A DNA stretch of 64,000 nucleotides from Saxidomus purpurata (taxonomy: Eukaryota > Mollusca > Bivalvia > Venerida > Veneridae), in NCBI GenBank assembly GCA_022818135.1, contig JAFMSR010000008.1:29534613-29598612 (forward strand). Direction: 5' to 3'. Numbering within the stretch: position 1 is the stretch's first letter; each line of letters begins with the position of its first letter. This document shows positions 1 through 11,500 of the stretch, in pieces. The position numbers and the translations under genes were made by a program. The notes under the pieces are model-generated. The model saw nothing but the letters and a program-made list of their open reading frames with translations. It searched no databases and was not told where the DNA came from.

Positions 1-1230
1 GTATTCGTTTGACAGAGAAGTCGAAAATGCACCGTTTTATACATGATGAATCATTGAAAGTCAGCATAGAGTACCTCAGTAACGCAGTGCTCTCGTCGTT
101 TGCTTTGTAATCAAGGTATCTTGGTCAAATCCCCGAACTAGACACGGCATCCTGTTCTCGAACAACATAAGTGATGCAATAGATGTGTAACAGTGTTTAA
201 ACTACGTGTGTCGCACTGATGTGCGGCCACCTCCTTGGTGGTTTAAGTCATCACTTGTATGGGGATTTACCATGTCTGCAGAGACCTCAGCTCACCAAAC
301 CCATTTACTATATAACATAATAGTCGGTTTTTACGATACATGCAGGGTGCCATATACAGTAGTAGTAATTCTGTCACCTATGCACTAACCGCCGACCACA
401 GGGGTATGAACATTTTCAAAATTTGAAATAAATCCAAATGACATATTTTCGTCATATTATATGCATTCTCACGTAATTAAAGAATATAGCTTTAGGTCTG
501 TCCTACTCTACTATAATATTAACTGAAACAAAAAACAAAAACGAAAAAGAAAAAAAAAAAAAAACAAAAAACCAAGCCGTCTATTCTCAAGTTTAACTAT
601 TTATTGAAAGTCTAAATCTATGTTATTATTTTGCCACACAGATGTGTCAGACAAGAAAAGCCTGTTCAAGTATATTCATTTAGCAATGTCTGTCTTTCTA
701 AATGCATGCGTATTGGCGTAACCATGTATGACGTAATCCGCTCTCATACTCTAAATTTCTCATAATATTTAGGTTTTTCATATCTTGGCCAAGCTACTAG
801 TATAGTGACAAGCGTTGCATGCCATTATCAAAATTATGAAAATATTGCGGGTTTTACATATTCATGCTCATGAATCATCACAACAGTCAAACAAATTGTC
901 AATGTTCACGACACGACATAACTTTAGCTGGTATGTTGTGGAAGTAGCGATCATTCTTTTGTCTGTTGTTTAAAACAGCTTTGAAGTTGAACTCTTAGCC
1001 CCCCCCCCCCAAAAAAAAAATTGCTTTTATAAAACCAATATCAATAAGTGCGAAAAGTATTATTCAATTTGGAGAGAGGAGTGCACGTTCTTTAAATCAT
1101 GTTTACGAAAACGACATTTTTCCTTATTCATACTTGTTGGCCTTGGGACTAGAAAAAATTTTTTTTTTAAAAAAAAAAAAAAAAGAAAATTTAAAATACA
1201 ATAAACTAGTTATAGGGGTAAGTCCCCTCT

Positions 1231-1264
<34 letters not shown>

Positions 1265-1632
1265 TGGGGGGGGGGAGAAAAAAAGAAAGAAGGAAGAAGG
1301 ACCCTAAGTTAGTATACCACATTCCAAACACTGCAAGAAATTTAACTGTGCTATGTGCGAATAACAACTATAAACATGCGCTATGCAAAAGTAGTGCAAG
1401 GCAGACCAGATCAATCTCCTGTTTGAATGTCGCATAAGAACATATTACAAATAAAAACAGTACATAAAACTTCAAACGACTGCAGGAAGGTATATAGCTT
1501 ACGGGCTGCATTACACATTTTTTTCTGTTTTAGAAATTAATGCGCTGTTAGCTGATTACGGAAGATAATCATATGCATATCACGGAAAAGTACGGATATT
1601 TACGGAAATTTACGAAAACGTACGAAGCTCGA
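1..1632. other. Non-coding stretch with homopolymer blocks
   Basis: I see no supportable gene here; the only open frames are short and without splice-site support. It holds A-rich tracts near 541-574, a run of C followed directly by a run of A near 1000-1020, and a block at about 1155-1285 of long A, T and G runs around a short unique piece. Confidence 0.5.
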
Positions 1633-1640
1633 TATATAAG
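1633..1640 (+). promoter_or_regulatory. TATA-box-like site
   Basis: TATATAAG lies 92 bases before the ATG at 1732, a distance that would suit a short 5' leader. In a genome this AT-rich the motif alone is weak; its value comes from the open frame and splice donor that follow. Confidence 0.25.
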
Positions 1641-1731
1641 AGTTTGTAGTTTGATTTTCAAATTTCCGATGTTATTTAATTGACAACTTTGTTATTTACG
1701 AACGATTGCATATATATTAACCTTAAAATAA

Positions 1732-2307
1732 ATGTCTCTAAAAAAAAGATATAATTTACGTACATTCCCGAGAAGGAACTCACGTGATCAAAATCACCCG
1801 CCATTTATCGAGGACGCTGCATGTCAAGGCCCAGTTAACGGTTTCATCGATTACAACTACAAGGTAACCCAGAATCATTTTTGGTTTTCTCTGTTCTACA
1901 CATTGTACAGTACTGTATTTATATTTCATTGATGGTATTGCTTTGTTTATTTTTGTTTCAAGGTCTTGTCTCTGGTACACAATAATTTTCGATCCACATC
2001 ATCAGATCATATCGCTTGAAGTTGTACAAAGCGCAGATCGAATTATTTTTATTGGCTTAAACATTTTATAATGTTTACTATGTGATTATATTTCATTTAA
2101 CGTACGTTTTATAATAAAACAAACTTCCCAGCCACCCATATATTTGTGAATCATTCATTCTGTGTCATATATTGAATTTCGTCCTCTGCACATTTCGACA
2201 TTTAGGTAAGATTCAGCGCAAAACACGTTGGTCAAAAGTTGTTTTTCGGGGAGTTAACCTATATCCCCCAGGCCTTCAGCGCTCACAGCGCTTTGATTTT
2301 ATATTAA
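1732..2307 (+). CDS. Possible small two-exon gene, function unknown
   Basis: Tentative model. Exon 1 (1732-1863) runs from an ATG for 44 codons, is Arg/Asn-rich at the start, and ends AAG followed by a GTAACC donor. A candidate acceptor (pyrimidine-rich, ending tttag) at 2201-2205 opens exon 2, which in the matching phase 0 reads 33 more codons to a TAA at 2305-2307, giving 77 residues. A different frame of exon 2 stays open to 2456, so a longer or different partner exon is possible. I do not recognise the protein. Support is only the TATA-like site, donor, acceptor and compatible phase; chance is a real alternative. Confidence 0.25.
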
Positions 2308-3469
2308 TGCCGGGTGCCAAGCTAATTAAGAATGTATGTGTAAAGGTAGCGAATGGAAAAGACGATTTTAGCCATGTGATGTTTACAATCCCATTGATTA
2401 TTTTCTTTCATTTTTTTCCCAAAACTGTTTCATATGACCTTTTTATGATACATTAGTGTTTGCCCTACATTTCTGTCCAATGAAAATATCTAAAAATTTT
2501 AAATGTTCCCTGTCTATTTGCCATAAACCTCTGACAGGTTGTTCTATATATCACTCTATCTTGATAGAGGAGAGTACCGGCTGAGGATAAAAGGAAAAAA
2601 GGAAAGAGGGCAAACACTAAGTAAGTTAGAGGCTAAAACAGAGAGTCATACAACATGGAAACCCAGTCGGTCGCTAGCGCTCCCTCCTTTGGGTTTCTAT
2701 ATTGTATAAATTTCTCTATTTAGCCTCTAACTATTACTTAAAAAACGGCAATTATCATCTCTGTTTGATATTTGGAAAATCCGATATTTTGGAAAGTCAA
2801 TATGATCTTATAATCTGCTGTATGCATTCTTCCGCAATAATAAATCGTATACAGGCTTGTCACAGCTTGAGAGGTGCAAAACAAATATGAAAACGCATCA
2901 TGGTAAGATTTATTTACATGCTTTGAAAAGGTTGAATTCTCTGAAATCATGGTTGAATTCTCTCCTTGAGATGAGGAATATTTCAAGCAAATTCATATCC
3001 GAAATTATAAGTAAATGCAAAAGTTAATTTGATTTAAATTCGTTATCCAAAACATTTGCTGCTCAATGTAAACACGAAACAAATATACTGGTTTTACGAA
3101 CTTATAGTAAAGGGGTAACCATATCTTATTGTTTTAAATAAATACTGTAGGCCTACTGCCGCCAGAAATGTTAAAATACAGCAGGGAAAGAACGTGTTTC
3201 TGTAAAGCAATAGTTCAGAGTAGCATTCTCACGCCATACCATTTATGTAGTTCCTGGTGTCATTTTTTGCTTATTGCAGCGTTTCTTGTATCTAACTTAA
3301 TGGACCTATCTGAATACGACAAGGATGAAATAATCCAACACGCTGGTATATGGAAACAATTCAAACTAGAACTATCACTGAGGGTGATGAATACACCTCG
3401 AACAACCCACTGACATAATATATAAAATTTATGTAACATTTGATGCTTTGATTATTGGACCTGCACAAC

Positions 3470-4030
3470 TTAAGACTTCTGTGCAATATTCTAACCAGGG
3501 GTTTTGGAGATTAAGAGCGCAAAAGATTTTATTATGTCGAGCCCCTGTGATCTTGACCTAGTGACAGGAAACATTGACCATGCGCAACTAGGCACGGTAC
3601 TTATCACTTCTATAAAATATCATTAAGTTGTGAACACGGGTTTTGGAGTTTAAAAGCGCTCAAGATTTTTCTATGCATGGTACTTATCACTTCTGCGAAG
3701 TATTATTAAATTTTGACCAGAGGTTTTGGAGATTTAACGTTCGCAAGATTTTACTATCTCGAGCCTCTGTGACCTTGACCTTTGACCTGGTGACCCGAAA
3801 CATGGACCATGCACAACTATGCATAGTACTTATCACTTCTGTGATGTAATTCTGACCAGGGATTTTGATATTTGGCGTCCACAAGTTTTAACAATCTCGG
3901 GCCCCTGTGACAGTGACCCGAAACATAGACCATGCACAACTATGCATTGTACTAATCACTTCTGTGGAGTATCATTAAATTCTGACATCTGGTTTTTGAG
4001 ATTAAGCGTTCACAATATTCGGTCAACAGA
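3470..4030 (+). repeat. Degenerate tandem repeat, unit about 140 bp
   Basis: Four or so diverged units. Each has a 'ggttttggagat'-like segment (near 3499, 3641, 3722, 3861, 3992), then a 'cgagcccctgtgacc' segment, then 'accatgcacaactatgca' and 'acttatcacttctgtg'. One unit is truncated. The unit near 3767-3795 contains overlapping AGGTCA-type half sites on the minus strand. Short frames here come from the repeat and are not genes. Confidence 0.8.
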
Positions 4031-5232
4031 CATACAGATAATCTGAATCCAGTATACCCCCCCCCCACACACACTTTGTGTTCTGGTGTATGACAAACGC
4101 AATTCCTTATAGTTTATGTAACAAGATCATGATGAAACCCTTTTCAATTATGACTCCTTCATTTATAAAACAAAAGACTTTGTCTTTGAAATATTACTTT
4201 TTGACTTTGAGAGGTTAATCTCCCATGGTATGGTAACGGATATGTGGAACACGTTAGGTAATACATGTATGCATTACATTTAGTTAGTGGGCGGCATTAT
4301 TTGTAATCCAATGGAATAATTGTACTTAGTCTTGTTTTCCCCTGGTTCTAAATTTCATAACAGTTCATAACTTCATTACCAGAACTCAGCAACGCCTGGT
4401 GGATAACTTAGTAAAGTACGGCGTTTTAATAGAACACTAACATATACATAGACTTGAATGAAAAATTAATAGTTCAATTGTCTTTAATATTTGTACTACC
4501 CTTTATATTTTTAAATGCAGGTTGTTTTATAAAGATCATCACAAAAATTAACAGAGCTTATATTTTTACATGGATTTTAAATGCATGTGTGGGGTTGTGT
4601 GGCAAATGACAGTGGAGTTATTTGCAGTCTATGTTTCATATTACTTAATAGAAATACTATTCAGACATGTTAAAATGATATTAGATTAACTAAGCAAGTG
4701 ATTGTAATTTCATTACTTTCGCTTTCACTTCCTTTTTTTGAAAATTTTGTCATAACTTAGTTTGAGAAAGAAGATTGCGTTATTGCATAACTGTTTTCCA
4801 AAAATTGAAACCGAAACTGAATATTCACTTTTCGTAAAAAAAGGGGGAAGTTTTAAATCTTTAAATCACCGGGTTTTAACTTTAAAGAGATTTTTTGATC
4901 GCCCGGTGGTGTCATTTATCATATGGTGTACCTCCGTTCAGATATTTAAATACACCGAATAGATAACCTGTAGATTTATACCTGTTAACAATGCAAATTT
5001 TTCCTGTACTTAGATCTATCAATACAGTAAATTGTTCAATGTTTATGCGCGTTGGTCTTGACCTGTAAGGTTGTCATTATTCATAGTCGGTAGTGATATT
5101 AACACTGTCACAGTTGCATTATTGTGTTGAAATGATTTACTGATTAATTCCCCTTGGTACAGTTTGACGTTTAGTTTATACACTAGAATGACAAATAATA
5201 TTATACAGTAACACGTTTTCGAAAAAAAAGTT
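4031..5232. other. No gene recognised
   Basis: AT-rich intergenic sequence downstream of the minus-strand gene. Short frames lack splice or homology support. A short C run and CA run sit at about 4059-4074. Confidence 0.5.
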
Positions 5233-5238
5233 TTTATT
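5233..5238 (-). terminator. Polyadenylation signal for the CYYR1/Shisa-like gene
   Basis: Minus-strand AATAAA about 275 bases beyond the stop codon of the five-exon gene. It is the nearest clear hexamer in the right orientation, so it is the likely 3' end signal. Confidence 0.4.
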
Positions 5239-5513
5239 ATCAATAAATCCCCCCAAAAAAACTATAAACTGCAGTCGCTTCAAAACATGAGATGAAAAGT
5301 AGTATTTCGTACAAAATATTCATATATGATAAAATATATAGATTAAATATATATTATAATTTGCAGTAATCCTGGTAGCACCTTAAACTACATATGTATA
5401 GTTTTCAATGAATTTTTGACTATAAGTAAATGATATAGCCAACAGACTGAACGTTTAAAGAAATGTTATCACAGTCATAACTAACACAAGTTTGATCAGC
5501 TGTTATATCGTCT

Positions 5514-8500
5514 TTATAGTGGATTGTTATACTGTGCTTTTGTTGGGACTCCCATGTCGTAAGGTGGCGGCCCTCCAGGATAGGCACCTGGTGGATAGGC
5601 TGCTGGGTTTTGAATCGACGAGGAAGGGTAAGACTGCATTTGTTGCTGATGTGACGACACCACTACCACACCTGCAAATACAAACATGTGCAATGGCTAG
5701 TGAAAAGTACATAAACTTGCATATACCAAGCACTAAATATTGTAACTTAATACTGAATGTCGCTGATTTGGCTTGGAACCAAACACACGTTTTTGCTTTT
5801 TCGGTTTTCGTGCGATGTTTATCGGTAACACAAGAAGTCATTTACAACCGCCCAATAGTATGTAACGCCACAACTGTCTGATGTTGTCATATTTCTTTTT
5901 GTCTTGTCCACCCCGTGTCTTATTATGTCAAAGTGTTGCGTGTTATGTCAATGAATCATGTGAACTTGTCTATACAGTGTGCGATTATGTCAAATGCCCG
6001 TATTGATTTGTCATTGTATGGTGTTAACATGTCCACTATGCGTCTTATTATGTCAAACAAACGTGTCATTATGTTAAAATGGAATGTTATCATGTCCACT
6101 TATCATGTGATCTTGTCTTAACAGCGTGTGATCATGTCAAATGGCCGTGTTGATTTGTCACTGTGTGGTGTTGACTTGTCCACTTTGCGTTTTATTATGT
6201 CAAAAAAACATGTCATTATGTTAAAAAAACGTGTTATCATGTCCACTAATCTTGTGATCTTGTCTATACAGCGTGTGATTATGTCAAGTGGCCGTGTTGA
6301 TTTGTCAATGTTTTGTGTTGACTGGTCAACTATGCGTCTTATTATGTCAAACAAACATGTCATTATGTTAAAAGGGCATGTTATCATGTCCACTAATCAT
6401 GTGATCACTTAACACGGCCGGTGATTTGTCAACGTGTGGTGTTGAATTGTCCACGATGCGTATTATTATGTCAAACAGACGTGTCACTATGTTAAAAGAG
6501 CATGTTATCATGTCCACTTATCATGTTATCTTGTCTATACAGGGTGTGATTATGTCAAATAGCCTTGTTGATTTGTTAATATGTGTTGTTGACTTGTCCA
6601 CTATGCGATTTATTATGTCAAAATAAGTGTCGTTATGTTAAAAGGACGTGTTATAATGTCAACTTATCATGTGCTCTTGTCTATACAACGTATGATTATG
6701 TCAGCTGGCTGTGTTGATTTGTCACTGTGTGGTGATGACTTGTTAATACCGTATCTTTATATGTCATCTAGCTCAGAATCCTTTGCAAGTCATCCGCCAT
6801 ATTTGTGGTTTCGCGCCCCTAAATCTTGAACAACACCATGCAAAATGAACAAGACAACATATCGATTTAAGAAGATCAGTCAATAGTGAACATGATAAGA
6901 CGTCGGGTGCACAAGTCAACACACCGTTTTAACATAGTGACACGTTTGTTTGACATAATAAGACGCATAGTGGACAAGTCATCATCACAGATTAACAAAT
7001 CAACACGGCACTTTCACATAATCACACGCTGTATAGACAAGATCACATGACGAGTGGATGATAACACGCCCTTTTAACATAAAGACTCATTTGTTTGACA
7101 TAATAAGACGTAAAGTGGACAAGTCAACGTCACACATTGACAAATCAACACGGACGTATAAAATAATCACACGCTGTATAGACAAGAACTCATAATGAGT
7201 GGACATGATACAACATTCTTTTAAGATAATGACACGTTTGTTTGACATAATAAGACGTATAGTTTACCAGTCTACACCACATGTCGACAAATCAACATGG
7301 CCATTTGACATAATCACACGCTGTATAGACAAGATCACATGACGAGTGGACATGATAAAGCGCCATTTTAACATAGTGACACGTTTGCATGACATAGTAA
7401 GACGAAAAGTGGGTCACACCACTCACGGCCTTTGACATAACACGTGTATAGACAAGACTACATGATCGGTGGACATAAAACAGACGTTTTACCATAAGAC
7501 AGCTTGTTTGACATAATAAGACGTAAAGGGACTTGTCACACCACATATGACAAACAACATGCCTTTGACATAGCACCGCTGTTAGACAAGAGCACATGAT
7601 GAGTGGACTGATAACACGCCCTTTTAACATAATGACACGTTTGTTTGACATAATAAGACGCAAAGTGGACAATTCAACAACACACATTGACAAATCAACA
7701 CGGCTATTTGCCATATGATAAAGCGCCCTTTTAACATAGTGACACGTTTGCATGACATAATAAGACGTAAAGTGGACAAGTCAACACCACTCATTGACAA
7801 ATCAACACGGCCATTTGACATAATCACACGTTGTATAGACAAGACTACATGATCAGTGGACATAATAACATGACCTTTTACCATAATGACATGTTTGTTT
7901 GACATAATAAGTTGCAAAGTGGACTTTTCAACACCACATATTGACAAATCAACATGGCCATTTGACATAGTCACACGCTGTATAGACAAGAGCACATGAT
8001 GAGTGGACATGATAACACGCCCTTTTAACATAATGACACGTTTGTTTGACATAATAAGACGCAAAGTGGACAATTCAACAACACACATTGACAAATCAAC
8101 ACGGCTATTTGTTATAACCACACAATGAATAGACAATATCACATGACGAGTGGACATGATGACACGTCTTCCTGACACAATCTTGCAGCAATCTGACATA
8201 ATAAGAAACGTGGTGGACAAGACAAAAAGAAATATGACAACATCAGACAGCTGTGGCGTTCCATACAATTGGGTTACTCCGTATATTTTCTTTATCATAG
8301 GTAAGGCAGCCGTCTGGTTCCATTCCAGAGTAATAGACCAAAAGTCAAGGTCAATGTCAGCCAAGGTCAAAGTTAGAACGGCATTCAAAACTGTACATAT
8401 CTTTTAGAGAGTCGTAACGTACTAATATGCTGGTTAAACATGTTTTGGCTTTCCATAGAATCAACAGTTACTGTACGGAACATATTTTGTTTATATGGAA

Positions 8501-11500
8501 TAAAGGGCTATGCCGATGAACAGTCAAATGCGGACACTTTAAAGCAATATTGAAAACGACAGAAGTCCATACGCAAGTTTTCGGACAGGATGAACCCTGT
8601 ATGTGGACCAGTAAAAACCCTACTTTCGTATTAAAGCTCAGTCTTTTTTCACCCGCACATCCGGTCCAGTGTGGAAATTGTTCAAATTTGATTGATGTAG
8701 CTTCAAAATCAGTATTGTAGTAGGTCAGTAGGTCAATGTCAAGTTCAGTCAATGTCGACCGTGAAATCTACAAGCAAAATGGTATACATGTTCACAATTT
8801 CATTGATGTAGCTTGATTGGTTATTAAATATAAATTAGTCTACATATGATGATTAACATTCTGGCAAATTTTCAAGACGATTAGTTATTAGCCTTTCTTT
8901 TAATTGACCATGTGACCTAGTTTTTGACCCGTTCGCACTTAATCTAGAAATCTATGACCCATTTCCATGAACATTGGGTGTCAAAAGTGACAAGGGTGTT
9001 CACAAGGCAAAATATGAACAGACAGACAGACGACAAACAGACGACAGACAACGGGCGATTGCAATAGCTCGGTGTGCTAAAACGAAAATTTGTAATACCT
9101 GGCTGTTGATGGTTGGTGACAACTACTCCAGTCCTGTTATTGTTGTTTGAGCAGAGTTTAAAGCAGCCAAAACAGCAGGCTGTTATTGCCGCAATACAGC
9201 CAATGGAAATCAACACAGGCGCCCAGCTGTTTAAAGATAAAATGAAATTATTAGTAACGATACAAACATATGTTTCAGATTATCTCTTACGAGAATGATG
9301 TGTAAATTAGAGATATTTCTACTGCTATGGTGAAACTCCTACATCTCGCTTTATTAACAATATTATGATGTCATAAAGATGACATAACTTAACTTAACAT
9401 ATGATTTTCTATTAATTGAAATAAGTTAAAATAACCAAAATATAATAATATTTGACATGTTACAATTACTGCTGAAAATTTAGAAAAGTCTCCTTACGCA
9501 TGGTCTGACCACCACTCAGCGCATGAGTCTGTTCTGTAAGACGAACTAGTCTGGCGGGAATAACTGCTGCAGCATTCAAGATCGCGATAGATAAATAAAC
9601 TTGTTTTATCGCAACAGTAGTCTGAGCACCACTGTTCACTTTGCCAGTACCTGTGGAAACAAAAGAGAAAATAAGTAATCTTTTTCAGCTTGTAAGAGCA
9701 ATTGCTACTACATGTTTTTGTGTGTATAATGTATATGGGGACATCTGCCTTATTTGTGATTTGCTTTCTTTCTTACAAACTTCACTCCCTTTGTCGTCAA
9801 ACATGTAGGCGTATCGGACCTCATAGAGAAGGCATTGTAAGGTTTAAAGTTATATTACCCTTCAAAATGGCCATATTCAATTATGGTCAAGAATGATCCT
9901 GAAAACACAGTGAATGCTTTACAATGATGTAGGAAGTAAGTTTAACCCAGTTATTTGTCTTATTCACAGATACAAATTGAGATATACATTACCGAAAGGG
10001 TGGATTTTTTAATTTTTACTAGGATAGTCAAAACAGATTTTTACAGACTTCCTCTATATTCAATGTGAATGAAACTATTATACAGAGCCATATGTTGTTG
10101 TTGTAGCTTTGGCAATGTCAATTATTCTAGGAGTATAAACAGTTGGTTAATGTTCTATTTTAATAATGATGGTCACTTTGAAAGATAATATCACTTTAAG
10201 AAAATGTGAAAGTAATTTAGAAACTAATCATAGCAATCAGATTTAACAGGGTGGCTTTAGTGTATTTCATTGTTAAATGATAAGATGTCATTAGGAACGG
10301 GGTTAGAAGTATGACATTGTGTTAGGATTTTCTCAGAAGATGTTCTGACAAATGCCCGAAAATGAGGACGCTATGATTAGTGAAATGATTTAAGCTTTCA
10401 TAGTAACAGTATTCGGTGATCATCACATTCATTTATATAAATGGTATCGTACAAAATTAGAAAATGCAAATACATGTATGTACATTTTTCCAGAAAAACG
10501 AACAATTCAGTCAAAAATATCTTATTTTGTTTATAAAACTGAGATTTGTTGTACACTGTCGATGTACCATTCCTTTCTACTTCATGTAAGGGTACTAAGG
10601 AAAGATGCGACAAACTTAAACGTCCATTCAAATCCCAAATCGAATTTTCTTTTGAATTTGGAATTGTAACAGGGAAATACAGTTTGAAACTGGCTTCTAA
10701 AACTTTACAATATCCGCGGAGTATTTCCCTGTTTCAAATACTGCTGCAGAAAAATGAGTGAATGTTTGTGTATTTCCTCAGATTGACCTGGGTGGTCTTT
10801 TTGTCCTACTTTCGCTTTATTGAATGTTGTAAACAGTCAGAGATATACTTTGTACACCATTGGAAGTAAAATGCTATTGTAACAGGGAAATACAGTTTGA
10901 AACTGGCTTCAAAAAATTTACAATAGCCGTGGAGTATTTCCCTGTTTCAAATACTGCTGCAAAAAAAATGAGTGAATGTTTGTGTATTTCCTCAGATTGA
11001 ATGTTGTAAACAATCAGAGATATACTTTGCACACCATTGGAAGTAAAATTCTATTGTAACAGGGAAATACAGTTTGAAACTGGCTTCAAAAAATTTAGGA
11101 TTTTTAAAGGGGGGGGGGGTTTTTTTTGTTTCAAATACTGCTGCAAAAAAAATGAGTGAATGTTTGTGTATTTCCTCAGATTGACCTGGGTGGTCTTTTT
11201 ATCCTACTTTCGCTTTATTGAATGTTGTAAACAGTCAGAGATATACTTTGCACACCATTGGAAGAAATGGTTCTTTAATTTTAATTCAAAATAGGCATGT
11301 TTTTTATGAGACTTCTGGAAAATTACAAAGATATTTGAAAACTGGAAAACCTACTTTCGTTTTTGAAAAGGCAAAACATGACTTATTAATTCTTTTGTTA
11401 AACTCAAATTTTCAACACAAAATGGTCACATTCGATGCAATATGTCATATTTTTCCTGAAGAAGACGCCCGTTACGATTCCAGATTTATATGAAAATTCG

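Larger units (their letters stand above)
5851..8273. mobile_element. Foldback-like element with 21-bp repeat arms
   Basis: A 2423-bp inverted structure inside the last intron of the CYYR1/Shisa-like gene. Its outer ends are an inverted repeat of about 60 bp: 5851 inward and 8273 inward pair, with an unbroken match of over 35 bp around 'tgatgttgtcatatttc'. Inside, each arm is a tandem array of 21-bp repeats, opposite in orientation between arms, around an unrelated spacer (about 6765-6885). This is the architecture of Foldback/FB-type elements, whose long inverted repeats contain short tandem repeats. Flanks 'ttacaaccg' and 'ttactccgt' are at best a decayed target duplication. No transposase frame is present. 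Confidence 0.75.

Noticed and set aside
5492..5881. 129-codon plus-strand frame
   Set aside because: Antisense to the last exon of the minus-strand gene and runs into the foldback terminus.
7624..8388. 254-codon minus-strand open frame
   Set aside because: It reads through 21-bp repeats whose period is divisible by 3, so openness is automatic; the product is a tandem of the repeat.
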